Shown: piece after piece, positions 43,178-51,759 of the stretch | How the letters are laid out: the number at the start of each line of letters is the position of its first letter | Numbering within the stretch: the stretch's first letter is position 1 | Position numbers and translations under genes: made by a program | Assembly: GCA_004144175.1 (NCBI GenBank) | Contig: SEFT01000001.1 | Location: 62,001-126,000 of the forward strand | Direction: 5' to 3' | Length of the DNA stretch: 64,000 nucleotides | Source: Sphingobacteriales bacterium | Lineage (GTDB): Bacteria > Bacteroidota > Bacteroidia > Chitinophagales > Chitinophagaceae | The notes under the pieces: generated by a model | Database searches by the model: none | What the model was told of the DNA's origin: nothing | The model's input: the letters and a program-made list of their open reading frames with translations, nothing else

Positions 43178-45451
43178 CTACTCCATAAAAACCATCTTTC
43201 CAACGCCCGACTGCGAGCCATCCCTGTTCGTTACAAAGATGAGATATACGCCCGACTGCGGCCTGCGGCCTGTGTAGTCTTTACCATTCCATATAGCTTG
43301 GCCGCCCAACGCCTTCGTGCGGTACACAAGCTGGCCTGATATATCCGTTATGCGTACGTCTGCATTTTCAATAAGGCCTTTTATTGCAATTGTACCAGTA
43401 TAGCCGCTTGGCACCGGGTTAGGATAAGTTACCGCTTTATCCATGGCTTCAGTTCCCTCGGTAGAAGTGCCCCGGTAGCTTACCAGCCCTTCTTCGGTGC
43501 TGATATATACGTCGCCGGTTACCTGGTCAATCGATATTTTCTGGATGCGGTCGGACGGGATCGGGCTATTAGCTGCATTGAAGCGTGATATGACTTTATC
43601 GCCGTCGGGTGATATCAGCCAAACACCATTATTAGTACCTATCCACTTGCGGTTATTGCCGTCGGTAGCGATCGTGCGTACTACTTCGTTTTGGAAGAGG
43701 TAGCCCGCGAAGTCATCATATTTCACGGTGTTGAGCTTAGCCTCACACTTTGCTTCGATGACCTGGCTGGGGCAAGATACAATGCCGATACCTGTAGCTG
43801 TACCTATCCAGATAGCGCCATTCTTGTCTTTATCTATACAGTAAACCGTATTGTTAGGCAGGCCACCAACGCCTTCGCCGGCAACCAGCATTCTGCTGGG
43901 CGGGACTGATTTTTCATTATATACTATTACGCCACCTCCACGCGGTGCGGTGTACCATTTCTGCCCAAAGTCATCTATTACCATAGTGCCGGCCGCATTA
44001 GGTACGCCGCCCGGTCTTGAATATGGTACAGAATACTCCGACCATGTTCCGTCCTTGGTTTTAACAGCTAACTCATGAGTTCCTCCAAACATCGTCATCC
44101 ATAGATTATTCTGTTCGTCAAGGGCTAAGCCGCCGATAACACGCTTGCCTTGCGCTATGGCTGACTCGTCGAGAATAGAATTTTCATTGAACTGCTCGTA
44201 CGTACCCTGGTCTGGCCTTAGTACTACTAATCCATTTTGGTGCGAACCAAGATACACAGTACCGTCATTAGATTTTACAACATTGGTGATGTCGTAAACT
44301 TTATTGTCGAAAAAGCCGGAATTGTAGTTTTTCCAGTTTTCATCTTTAAAACGAGACGCGCCAAATGGATCGTTATTGAACTCCCACCTCTCGTTAAATC
44401 CGCCATGAGCGAGCCACACCTCTTTATTGTTAGCATAAATATCGAATGCGGTATTAGTAGGTGGCCCTGTGGGTGCAGCAGTTGCAAATATGGCTCCACG
44501 TCCTTTTCGCATTCTCAACCCATTAAATTCGTCGGCTATATAAACTGTAGAATCTGGGTCTGGATTTTGTGACAGCTGAACACCATGCCCATCCATCAAA
44601 ATATTATCGAGTGAGTCATAATTTGGTCCGATTTTCCTTAGCGCACCCGTAAAGTTTTTAAAATTCCGGATTACCCAAACGCCACCCAGGCCCTTGTCAA
44701 GCCGCCTGGTTGTGGTATCAGATTTATAAACAAACTTTAAACCGCCCGGCTCCAATGCAAAGAGGCTATCCGGGCCTGTCACAAATAGCTTGTCGTCCTG
44801 ATTTACTGTGCTGATAAAATTTCTAACCGTGTCCAACCCCGTCCAGGAGGCAAATGCCTGAAGGTTAATACTGTTCTTGTTTGCGCGATACAACCCCCTG
44901 GCCGTAGCTGCGTAAATATCATTGCCCACCATGGCTACTTCGCGGATGGCTATATTCCGGCCATTGCGTGTAAAAGAATAGGTCTCTTTTACTTCTCTTT
45001 TCTCGAGGTCGACAACGATGATACCTACATCAGTACTTACGTAAGCCATGCCGTTGTCAGTCAGTATCTGGTTGATGGTCTTTGACCCGGCAACTGATTT
45101 TAATTTAAGATCGGGAAGGTTATAGAATGAGCCGTCTTTGTACAAGTCGATATTGCTATTGGTATATCCAAGGATGACCGTACCGGTAAGTTTGTCGTAA
45201 CCAATACAAGACATGCCGATATCGGACATGCCATCAACCTTGCTGAAGGATTCCAACTCATCGTTAGCACCAAATATATAAAAGCTCTGTTTTGTGGCAA
45301 CGTAGGCAGTGGTACCGCTCATAGCAACACCCACCGAGGTGGAATAAGGAAGATGTGATCTCCAATATCCTATAGGTCTGTCTTGTGCCTGTGTGGAATT
45401 TAGGGCCGCAATGCTTAAAAAAGATACAGATAAAAACTTTCTAATGTCCAT
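43178..45451 (-). CDS. porZ: T9SS surface component PorZ
   Basis: A 757-residue exported protein: signal peptide ending STQAQ, then two beta-propeller-like regions (about 25-320 and 330-655, recurring GYTNSNIDLYKDGSF, VYLGSHQNGLVVL, WIGTATGIGIV and WIGTNNGVWLI-type blades) and a C-terminal domain (about 670-757) with T9SS type A features (YPNPVPSGYTG, RITDISGQLVY). The opening IGYWRSHLPYSTSVGVAMSG and FSKVDGMSDIGMSCIGYD is the PorZ pattern. PorZ is an attachment-complex component of the type IX secretion system. A -7 box lies 17 bp upstream of the ATG. This supports a functional T9SS in the organism. Confidence 0.85.
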   Translation of the reverse strand: MDIRKFLSVSFLSIAALNSTQAQDRPIGYWRSHLPYSTSVGVAMSGTTAYVATKQSFYIFGANDELESFSKVDGMSDIGMSCIGYDKLTGTVILGYTNSNIDLYKDGSFYNLPDLKLKSVAGSKTINQILTDNGMAYVSTDVGIIVVDLEKREVKETYSFTRNGRNIAIREVAMVGNDIYAATARGLYRANKNSINLQAFASWTGLDTVRNFISTVNQDDKLFVTGPDSLFALEPGGLKFVYKSDTTTRRLDKGLGGVWVIRNFKNFTGALRKIGPNYDSLDNILMDGHGVQLSQNPDPDSTVYIADEFNGLRMRKGRGAIFATAAPTGPPTNTAFDIYANNKEVWLAHGGFNERWEFNNDPFGASRFKDENWKNYNSGFFDNKVYDITNVVKSNDGTVYLGSHQNGLVVLRPDQGTYEQFNENSILDESAIAQGKRVIGGLALDEQNNLWMTMFGGTHELAVKTKDGTWSEYSVPYSRPGGVPNAAGTMVIDDFGQKWYTAPRGGGVIVYNEKSVPPSRMLVAGEGVGGLPNNTVYCIDKDKNGAIWIGTATGIGIVSCPSQVIEAKCEAKLNTVKYDDFAGYLFQNEVVRTIATDGNNRKWIGTNNGVWLISPDGDKVISRFNAANSPIPSDRIQKISIDQVTGDVYISTEEGLVSYRGTSTEGTEAMDKAVTYPNPVPSGYTGTIAIKGLIENADVRITDISGQLVYRTKALGGQAIWNGKDYTGRRPQSGVYLIFVTNRDGSQSGVGKMVFME

Positions 45452-45467
45452 AGAGAAATACAGATAC

Positions 45468-45475
45468 CAAATGTA
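45468..45475 (-). promoter_or_regulatory. -7 box of porZ
   Basis: TACATTTG (minus strand) is a perfect TAnnTTTG match 16 bp from the start codon. No -33 element is visible. Confidence 0.45.
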
Positions 45476-45535
45476 CTGAATAAAACGCTACAGGTAGGTA
45501 CTATATTGCTCTGTTTACGCTATGGTGACCGATAC

Positions 45536-46114
45536 CTAGGTTGTTGTATTTTGATTGGTCAAAAGGAACTCTATCGTGCGCGGGAAATAAAAATGCTCGA
45601 GCTTGTGTATGCGTGCGGCAAGGCTATCTGCATCATCGTCAGCAGAAACAGTGCAGCTCGCCTGTACTATTGTATCGCCACTATCGTATGCTTCGTCCAC
45701 ATAATGTATAGTGATGCCTGAGACTTTTTCCCCGGCAGCTATTACTGCCTGGTGCACGTGATGGCCATACATGCCTTTGCCACCGTACTTGGGTAACAAT
45801 GCCGGATGTATATTGATGATGCGGCCTTGAAAAGCGGATATAAACCCCTCCGGTATTTTCCATAAGAAACCGGCAAGTACGATCAAGGATGGGTTATGAC
45901 TTTGTATTTGCGAAACAAGCGATAGGTCTTGAAACGATTGACGGTCGATGACGATTGCAGGTATGTTTTCATTTTTTGCGATATCCAGTATGCCCGCATC
46001 CTTTTTGTTAGATACGATAAGTGCTACCCTGGCTAATCCGGTTTTCTTAAAGTAGTCTATAATGGCAGCGGCGTTTGATCCTTTACCGGAAGCGAAAATG
46101 ACAAGTGAGCGCAT
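45536..46114 (-). CDS. purN: Phosphoribosylglycinamide formyltransferase
   Basis: Transfers a formyl group from 10-formyl-THF to GAR in purine synthesis. From the ATG at 46114 (MRSLVIFASGKGSNA) the product is 192 residues; the longer form starting at 46156 adds 14 implausible residues. Family motifs are present: FASGKGSNA, LAGFLWKIP, the catalytic NIHPALLPKYGGKGMYG segment (with Asn/His), and the GITIHYVDEAYDSGDTIVQ end with the key Asp. It is divergent from the S4 gene. Confidence 0.93.
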   Translation of the reverse strand: MRSLVIFASGKGSNAAAIIDYFKKTGLARVALIVSNKKDAGILDIAKNENIPAIVIDRQSFQDLSLVSQIQSHNPSLIVLAGFLWKIPEGFISAFQGRIINIHPALLPKYGGKGMYGHHVHQAVIAAGEKVSGITIHYVDEAYDSGDTIVQASCTVSADDDADSLAARIHKLEHFYFPRTIEFLLTNQNTTT

Positions 46115-46216
46115 AAGTGAAAAGTGGCTGCTAAAATAGCCAAACTGTGAGTGCAATCCTAAAATAGCGCTGTGCCTGTTTTTGCACCGTATGTTTTTGG
46201 TAATTTCGATATACTT

Positions 46217-46627
46217 ATGAGCAACGAGAAGCTTAGGATAGATAAGTACCTATGGAGTATACGTGTATTTAAGACCCGATCGCTGGCGACAGCGGCCTGT
46301 GATGAAGGAAAAGTAAAACTGAATGGAGACTCTGTAAAACCCGCTAAGCCGGTATCGATAGGCGATAAATATGATATAAGGACGCCCGCCCGTAAATGGA
46401 CCATTGAGGTAACAGGACTGATCCACAACAGAGTGGCCTATGAGGAATCGCTAAAGTACTATACCGATATTACCAGCGAAGAAGACAAGGAGTATAACCA
46501 GTATGCCGGAGCCAGTTTCTATACCGGAAAACGGTTAAGCAAAACAGGCCGCCCGTCTAAAAAACAACGGCGCGACCTGAATGATATATTAGGCTCCGAT
46601 AGCTTCGGGCCTGATGAGAACGACTAG
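46217..46627 (+). CDS. S4 RNA-binding domain protein (Hsp15-like)
   Basis: 136 residues from the ATG at 46217; an in-frame GTG at 46172 would add 15 residues with no domain. The S4 domain (about 5-65) is clear: LRIDKYLWSIRVFKTRSLATAACDEGKVKLNG. The basic C-terminal tail (GRPSKKQRRDL) fits binding to rRNA. Homologues of Hsp15/YrfH bind the 50S subunit with stalled nascent chains. It converges on the beta-propeller lipoprotein gene, overlapping its stop codon by four bases. Confidence 0.88.
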   Translation: MSNEKLRIDKYLWSIRVFKTRSLATAACDEGKVKLNGDSVKPAKPVSIGDKYDIRTPARKWTIEVTGLIHNRVAYEESLKYYTDITSEEDKEYNQYAGASFYTGKRLSKTGRPSKKQRRDLNDILGSDSFGPDEND

Positions 46628-47682
46628 TAAATTGCTGTATAGTTACCCCTCTGGGCCAGGAACCAATCCTGGCCATTATTTTGGCTACGGTATATGCCTG
46701 TATTGGTAGCCAAGAATATCCAGCTGGTATTAGTGGGCGTATTCTGCTCTTCGGCTTTATATATCCTGTCTTTTGCAGTTATACCACGTACGATAGTACC
46801 GCTTTCCAGGCCATTGTTGGCAGGTTTGAAGGAGTTCGAAGAAGGATCGAACCGATATACGCCGCCACCGAAGGTGCCTACAAGCAATGTTTGCTCAAAA
46901 GGAGCGTAAACGCAGGTATAAGCGCTATTTGGCAAGCCAACATATTGCGTCCAGCTGCCACCATTGTTATTGCTGTACCAGATACCGCTGCCCGCGTAAT
47001 CAGCTATGATGAGCGTATTGGCAAAGTGCGACAAATAAAATGTGGTTGATCCGCCAACCGCAATAGGCGCACCTGTGGGCTCTATCCAATTTGTACCGGC
47101 ATCTTTTTTCATGAACAATCTTTTGCTTACGGGGTCAAATGCCCACAGCTCATTATTCTTAAGCTGTGTAAACGACGTGATCGTGTAGCCGCCAGGTATA
47201 CCGGGTGCAAAATTGTAGTCACCTGCCCATGTGTTGATAGTGCCATCCTTGCTATACATCATGCCGCCGGCTACATTGCTGGCCATATATATACGACCAA
47301 AGCCCCTGGGGTAGATCACCATATGCTGATTCATAGCAAAGATGGCCGGTGCCGGTTGTATAAGGCCTGTCGGGTCAATATTGTTGAATTGTTGTCCCTG
47401 GTCGGTACTTACAAATGCAAAATTTTTAACGAATACTACATTATCGCCAACAGTACTGATAGCGCGCGTTGGAACGCCATCCGTGGCTTTGGTCCAAAAC
47501 ATACTGTAGTCTGTACCATCATTTGAATTATATAAAAGACCAGAACTATCGCTCACAAATAAGCTGAAAGGCTTTACAATAACATTGTTATTGCTGTATG
47601 TATTATAGCGTTCGCAACTGCCAAAACCAAGAGACAATAAGCCGATCAAGGCCAGTTTATAGCCGGAAAGACGATTATGCAT
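46624..47682 (-). CDS. Beta-propeller lipoprotein of unknown function
   Basis: 352 residues from the ATG at 47682, where MHNRLSGYKLALIGLLSLGFGSC gives a lipobox (GFGSC). Upstream in-frame ATGs at 47751 and 47736 would bury the signal peptide. The body has repeating sialidase/BNR-like blades (TYSNNNGGSWTQYVG, GTFGGGVYRFDPSSNSF, GIYRSQNNGQDWF), so it is probably a seven- or six-bladed propeller exposed outside the cytoplasm. No catalytic motif is recognised. A good promoter precedes it. Confidence 0.65.
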   Translation of the reverse strand: MHNRLSGYKLALIGLLSLGFGSCERYNTYSNNNVIVKPFSLFVSDSSGLLYNSNDGTDYSMFWTKATDGVPTRAISTVGDNVVFVKNFAFVSTDQGQQFNNIDPTGLIQPAPAIFAMNQHMVIYPRGFGRIYMASNVAGGMMYSKDGTINTWAGDYNFAPGIPGGYTITSFTQLKNNELWAFDPVSKRLFMKKDAGTNWIEPTGAPIAVGGSTTFYLSHFANTLIIADYAGSGIWYSNNNGGSWTQYVGLPNSAYTCVYAPFEQTLLVGTFGGGVYRFDPSSNSFKPANNGLESGTIVRGITAKDRIYKAEEQNTPTNTSWIFLATNTGIYRSQNNGQDWFLAQRGNYTAIY

Positions 47683-47697
47683 CGATAAAATTTTCAC

Positions 47698-47728
47698 CAA
47701 GTTTAGAAAAAAAACCGAATAAATCAAG
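47698..47728 (-). promoter_or_regulatory. Promoter of the beta-propeller lipoprotein gene
   Basis: CTTG (47725-47728) and TAAACTTG (47698-47705, one mismatch to TAnnTTTG) on the minus strand, 19 bp apart. It supports the start at 47682. Confidence 0.5.
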
Positions 47729-47820
47729 TACATATACATAGACAGGTACATATTGATCAGCGGTTGGCAATTTTAGGTAGTAATTACAGCTTCGGGCAAT
47801 CCCATCGCCTGCTGAGCAAA

Positions 47821-47855
47821 AATTAAAAATCCCGCTCTGTAAAAAGCGGGATTTA
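47821..47855 (-). terminator. Terminator of the DUF3127 gene
   Basis: A 10-bp stem AAATCCCGCT / AGCGGGATTT (47827-47836 with 47845-47854), T-rich on the minus strand (TTTTTAATTTTT). Confidence 0.8.
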
Positions 47856-47876
47856 AAAATAGATCTTTTAATAATA

Positions 47877-48305
47877 TTAGAAAGGCAAATCGTCAACATT
47901 TTCCGGAGACGGATTGTAAAAATTCGAAGCATTGCTTGGAACTCTGTTACCGTCGTTATTCATATTCTGGTAGCTATTATTTTGCTGCATATTGCCTGAT
48001 GGCTGGCCTGTGCTCGAAGCACTTTCAATACGCCATGCATCCAGGTTAGTTATGTAGTTTACCTTACCGTCACGCTCCCAACGGTTGCCTTTGATATTGA
48101 AGCTTACTTTTATAGCATCACCTTCATTAAAGCGGTCGAGGATATCACATTTATTTTGTACCAACTGCATTTTTGCAAAGTTGGTATACACATTACCATT
48201 GATCTCTTCGGACAATTCCATTACAAACTCGCGCTTCCTAAACCTGTCATTTACATTCTGTGTGTCGTACTTTACCAGCAATTTACCTGTTACTTCTAAA
48301 CTCAT
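47877..48305 (-). CDS. DUF3127 domain-containing protein (OB-fold-like)
   Basis: A 142-residue cytosolic protein. The DUF3127 part (about 1-95) begins MSLEVTGKLLVKYDTQNV and contains REFVMELSEEINGNVYTNFAKMQLVQNKCDILD, then VSFNIKGNRWERDGKVNYITNLDAWRIE. The last ~45 residues are low-complexity, Gln/Asn-rich, as in single-stranded DNA-binding-like proteins. The fold resembles an OB fold; nucleic-acid binding is possible but unproven. It has its own -7 box and terminator. Confidence 0.85.
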   Translation of the reverse strand: MSLEVTGKLLVKYDTQNVNDRFRKREFVMELSEEINGNVYTNFAKMQLVQNKCDILDRFNEGDAIKVSFNIKGNRWERDGKVNYITNLDAWRIESASSTGQPSGNMQQNNSYQNMNNDGNRVPSNASNFYNPSPENVDDLPF

Positions 48306-48352
48306 ATTTATATATATATTTAATTACACGATTGAAGGAATAAATCCTGCTA

Positions 48353-48360
48353 CAAAGATA
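48353..48360 (-). promoter_or_regulatory. -7 box of the DUF3127 gene
   Basis: TATCTTTG (minus strand) is a perfect TAnnTTTG match 47 bp upstream of the start codon. No -33 element is visible. Confidence 0.4.
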
Positions 48361-48421
48361 CTAATATACGTGCGGATGGGAAATAAAAAAAGTGCCGTAA
48401 AGGCACTTTAGAATTTAGAGG

Positions 48422-48496
48422 GGAGGCAGATGGGAATCGAACCCACGACCTTCAGAACCACAATCTGACGCTCTAACCGATTGAGCTACTGCCTCC
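48422..48496 (-). tRNA. tRNA-His (GTG anticodon)
   Basis: 75 nt folding into a normal cloverleaf. The acceptor stem has eight base pairs (GGAGGCAG with CTGCCTCC), the extra G-1:C73 pair specific to tRNA-His. The D-stem is GCTC/GAGC, the anticodon stem TCAGA/TCTGA with loop TTGTGGT (anticodon GTG), and the T-stem GTGGG/CCCAT (G-T wobble) with loop TTCGATT. CCA is not encoded after C73. Confidence 0.95.
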
Positions 48497-48508
48497 GTGA
48501 TTGGACTG

Positions 48509-48516
48509 CAAAAGTA
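48509..48516 (-). promoter_or_regulatory. -7 box of tRNA-His
   Basis: TACTTTTG (minus strand) is a perfect TAnnTTTG match ending 12 bp before the tRNA 5' end. A TTAG about 20 bp further upstream could be the -33 element. Confidence 0.5.
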
Positions 48517-48615
48517 TAACTTTTTAGAAAATAGCACTAATTTTTTTTGAGCCTACCCTAAATGGCTGGCTGGCACAATATTGCAGTTTTAACAAATTAT
48601 CCATGGTTATGCTAT

Positions 48616-48623
48616 TATATTTG
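48616..48623 (+). promoter_or_regulatory. -7 box of the beta-barrel protein gene
   Basis: TATATTTG is a perfect TAnnTTTG match 21 bp before the ATG at 48645; it lies after the ATG at 48603, which rules that start out. Confidence 0.45.
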
Positions 48624-48644
48624 CGCACTTATATAAAAATACAT

Positions 48645-49346
48645 ATGCTCAAAAGGTTTGCCTCTCTGCTGTTATTGTTGTTACCCACAGCACTGTTTGC
48701 ACAAGAAGTAGAGAAAGGTGGCGATCAGCCTGAAAAAAGGAAGAGAATGTCGAAGCCATCGCGCGACTTCGTGATGCTTCAGTTTACATACGAGGGCTGG
48801 GCTAACAAGCCGGATAGCGTAAAGACAGGCGGTATAGGCCGCGGCTTTAACGCCTACCTCTGCTACGATTTTCCATTAAAAAATTCCAATTTCAGCTTTG
48901 CCGCTGGCGTAGGTATTGGTACATCTAACGTGTACCTCGACAACCAGGAACTGTCGCTGTATTCGGCAACCGATTCGGTTGCACGTTTCCTGCCTGAAAC
49001 ACAATCTTACAAAAAATACAAGCTGACTACTGCTTACCTGGAAGCTCCTTTTGAGCTGCGCTTTTTTGGCAATAAAATGAACCGGAATAAAGGTTTTAAG
49101 GCTGCTGTTGGCTTCCGCGCAGGTACGCTGATAGGTGCCCATACCAAAGGTAAGCTGGACAACAATGTGGTATATAAGACCAATACACGTAATCACTTGG
49201 AGAACTGGCGATTTGCTACTACCGCACGCATAGGCTGGGGCAATTTTACGCTGATGGGTTCTTACAATCTTAATAAGCTGTTTAGCGAAGGTGAAGGACC
49301 GCAGATCACCCCATATTCATTGGGTATCTGTATTACCGGCCTTTAG
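48645..49346 (+). CDS. Outer-membrane beta-barrel-like protein
   Basis: 233 residues from the ATG at 48645 (the signal peptide MLKRFASLLLLLLPTALFAQ). The mature part alternates hydrophobic and polar residues (FSFAAGVGIGTSNVYL, YLEAPFELRFFG, KAAVGFRAGTLIGAHTKG, GWGNFTLMGSYNLNKLF), the pattern of an eight-stranded outer-membrane barrel similar to PorT/OmpW-type Bacteroidota proteins. No ligand can be inferred. It has its own promoter -7 box and a terminator. Confidence 0.75.
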   Translation: MLKRFASLLLLLLPTALFAQEVEKGGDQPEKRKRMSKPSRDFVMLQFTYEGWANKPDSVKTGGIGRGFNAYLCYDFPLKNSNFSFAAGVGIGTSNVYLDNQELSLYSATDSVARFLPETQSYKKYKLTTAYLEAPFELRFFGNKMNRNKGFKAAVGFRAGTLIGAHTKGKLDNNVVYKTNTRNHLENWRFATTARIGWGNFTLMGSYNLNKLFSEGEGPQITPYSLGICITGL

Positions 49347-49368
49347 TAGAGAAGCTATCTTTAAAATA

Positions 49369-50208
49369 CTAGCTGCTGAATTTTTTCAGCAGCTTTTTTA
49401 TTAGGCTTTCCTTCCTGGGCTTGGGTTTGCCATCGTGCGTTAGCTGATGATCGAAATTATATTGAAGCTTACCGGCATAGATCATTTTTTCGCTGTCGCC
49501 TGTTGTTTTCAACTGCCCAATAAACTTCGGTGCAAACTCATTAAGCGAAGCGTTAACCGATACTGTACAGTAGCCGGAAAGTCTGGCTGAGGGCTTATTG
49601 TCATTTACGGGAGGCTTCCCATTTTCCGATAATAGGTCGATGTGGTAGATATCGGGATTGAGCTTGCGCAAACGCTTAGTGCCTTTTCGCTCATTGCGCC
49701 AAGGGTGTTCGCAAGGCTCCAGTTGCGCCATCAGGAAGTCTTTATTCCATACAGAGGCCTGGTGCGACATCAGGTATTCACTTTTCTGGTTGTCGAGTTT
49801 AGCCAGTCTAAAATCAGAAATAAATCTGTCCGTCGGTAGCGTCTTATATACTTCGGAGCTGTTCAGCTTAAAAAGTAAGGGCTGTTTCTCCAACGTAAAA
49901 TCAATGACGCCATTTATTGCCTCTGCAGGAACGTCTTTATCCAGCCACATATCTTCCTGTAGATACAGTATGTAGGATTCAGGTATTTGTTCCAAACCCC
50001 TCTTTAGCCTGTCCGACCATTCACCTCTTCCGGTTTTTATATTCTTGAACGGCGCATTTACGTAATCTTTCTCTTCTGTAAGAAAATAGTAACCGGATAT
50101 GCGAGTGTCGAGTGGCCAGCGTTGCGTAAAGAATTCGGCGAATCCCTGGTATAGTAATTCATATCTGTCGCAGGCATGTACTACTATGGCGATCGTCCTT
50201 TCAGGCAT
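49369..50208 (-). CDS. Putative glycosyltransferase-like protein
   Basis: A 279-residue cytosolic protein with no signal peptide. The N-terminus (MPERTIAIVVHACDRYELLYQGF) and the motif YILYLQEDMWL (a DxD-like acidic motif, EDM) suggest a GT-A-fold glycosyltransferase. A SEYLMSHQASVWNKDFLMAQ block follows, then a Lys-rich end. No standard family could be named. Its 3' end holds the convergent terminator of the beta-barrel gene. It is followed by rnz upstream (21 bp away), possibly in one operon. Confidence 0.45.
   Translation of the reverse strand: MPERTIAIVVHACDRYELLYQGFAEFFTQRWPLDTRISGYYFLTEEKDYVNAPFKNIKTGRGEWSDRLKRGLEQIPESYILYLQEDMWLDKDVPAEAINGVIDFTLEKQPLLFKLNSSEVYKTLPTDRFISDFRLAKLDNQKSEYLMSHQASVWNKDFLMAQLEPCEHPWRNERKGTKRLRKLNPDIYHIDLLSENGKPPVNDNKPSARLSGYCTVSVNASLNEFAPKFIGQLKTTGDSEKMIYAGKLQYNFDHQLTHDGKPKPRKESLIKKLLKKFSS
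49371..49400 (+). terminator. Terminator of the beta-barrel protein gene, inside the next gene's end
   Basis: A 10-bp stem AGCTGCTGAA / TTCAGCAGCT (49371-49380 with 49385-49394) followed by TTTTTT. It coincides with the last codons of the minus-strand gene at 49369. Confidence 0.75.
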
Positions 50209-50228
50209 TGAATCCGGTGTTTACAGTC

Positions 50229-51131
50229 TTATATCTCATACGCTGCTCCCTCCATGGTAGCATGTACATTTGGAAAAATAGTGGCGGCTTCGTCACGGAA
50301 TGGTTCCAGGTCTTTGTACTTCGAAGAGAAGTGACCCAGCAGCAGTTGCTTCGCATTTGCCATCAGCGCTATCCTGGCTGCCTGTATAGCTGTGCTATGG
50401 AATCGCGCTTCTGCCTTTGCTGCATCTGCCTCCAGGTAAGTACACTCATGGTATATCGTATCTGCTCCTTGTATATGCTGAATAAATGAATCAGTAAAAA
50501 TGGTATCAGCGCAATAGGCATATTTTTTCGGCATAGGACCGTCGGTAGTCACCCACTCATTTTTCACCACAAAGCCGTCTTTTCTTTCGTAATCTGCACC
50601 TTCTTTTAGCTTATCGTAGTAGTACGCAGGTATTTCGTACTCTGTGCATTTTTCGGGCAGTATTTTCCGCCCTCTTGTTTTTCTTTCTATCAGGAAGCCG
50701 TGGCAAGGTATACGATGACTCACAGGGAAGCAGCTCACTTTAAATGACTCATTGTCAACGAGTACGGCATCACCTTCGGGCAAGGGATAGAAATGAAATG
50801 GGTAAGCCAATACTGTATCAGCTACACTCAATATCTCCTTTAATATTCCCTCAAGCGAGGCTGGCCCGTACAAATGGAGTGGTAATGTGCGCCCCAAAAG
50901 ACTCATGCTATTGATAAGGCCCGGCAGCCCGAAATAATGGTCGCCGTGCATATGGCTGATGAATATATGCTGCAACCTGCGCCACTTAAGTCCGTACCGC
51001 TGCATTTGTATCTGCGCGCCTTCACCGCAGTCTATCATCAGCAGGTCGCCATACACAGATACTACCTGTGATGTAGGGTGACGGGCAAAGGCCGGCAGTG
51101 CTGAGTTATTTCCTAGGATGGTTACTTTCAT
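50229..51131 (-). CDS. rnz: Ribonuclease Z
   Basis: Processes the 3' end of tRNA precursors. From the ATG at 51131 (MKVTILGNNSALPAFARHP) the product is 300 residues; the ATG at 51152 would add seven. It is a metallo-beta-lactamase-fold enzyme: FISHMHGDHYFGLPGL is the HxHxDH motif, with the later His/Asp of ARFHSTAIQAARIA and LGHFSSKYKD. It belongs to the short RNase Z group, expected as a homodimer. Confidence 0.93.
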   Translation of the reverse strand: MKVTILGNNSALPAFARHPTSQVVSVYGDLLMIDCGEGAQIQMQRYGLKWRRLQHIFISHMHGDHYFGLPGLINSMSLLGRTLPLHLYGPASLEGILKEILSVADTVLAYPFHFYPLPEGDAVLVDNESFKVSCFPVSHRIPCHGFLIERKTRGRKILPEKCTEYEIPAYYYDKLKEGADYERKDGFVVKNEWVTTDGPMPKKYAYCADTIFTDSFIQHIQGADTIYHECTYLEADAAKAEARFHSTAIQAARIALMANAKQLLLGHFSSKYKDLEPFRDEAATIFPNVHATMEGAAYEI

Positions 51132-51179
51132 TTCATCCGGGCTTATGCCCATTAACCTTGTGAAAAAATTTCCCGGGCT

Positions 51180-51560
51180 TTAAGGTTCGTCTTCTTTAAA
51201 TAGGTCACGCTCCAGTATTTCCATACTCACTATGTCTATTGCCTCTATGGTAGTAGGTGCAATATTAATGACCGTATCCAGTTCTGCTGCCTTCAGTTCT
51301 TTCATCACAGCATCGTTAACGGCAGTGAACACGAGCGACTGCTCATTAGTATAGCAATGCTCATGGAGGCCGGCTAAGTCTTCAAATGACGCATTGTCTG
51401 CATCGAGGCAGTTGTGTAAGTCAATAATGTAGTTGGTACTGCCGCTTTCGGCAAGCTCCCGACATTTCTGGTGGAGGGCTGCTGTCAAATTAGCATTCAA
51501 GTGGTTTGTAACAGGTGTAATATGTGAATATGAAGGCTTGGTATCAATTTTGAATTCCAT
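51180..51560 (-). CDS. STAS domain protein (anti-anti-sigma-like)
   Basis: A 126-residue single-domain STAS protein. The pattern fits: short strands around THVTPVTNHL, a long helix, the GSTNYIIDLHNCLDADNASFEDLAGLHEHCYTNEQ region where the regulatory Ser normally lies in DxxxxDSS, and LVFTAVNDAVMKELKAAELD. The usual Ser at that site is less clear here (DNASFEDL). It may act in partner switching, but no RsbW-like kinase or sigma factor is adjacent. It is divergent from clpC. Confidence 0.75.
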   Translation of the reverse strand: MEFKIDTKPSYSHITPVTNHLNANLTAALHQKCRELAESGSTNYIIDLHNCLDADNASFEDLAGLHEHCYTNEQSLVFTAVNDAVMKELKAAELDTVINIAPTTIEAIDIVSMEILERDLFKEDEP

Positions 51561-51759
51561 TTAGTCAAGGTAGTTTTCCGGTTGAGAAAAAGCTATAATT
51601 GAGACGCTAAAATTAACACATCTTCCCGCATTTTCTTTCGTATATTGTTAGAAAGGACTACAGGCAGAAGGTTAAGTAAAGTATGCAGGCATAGTAAAAC
51701 CCAATACTGATTTACTCCCTTTATCGTTAACTTTATTTATCAAAACTAAGGACTAACTA

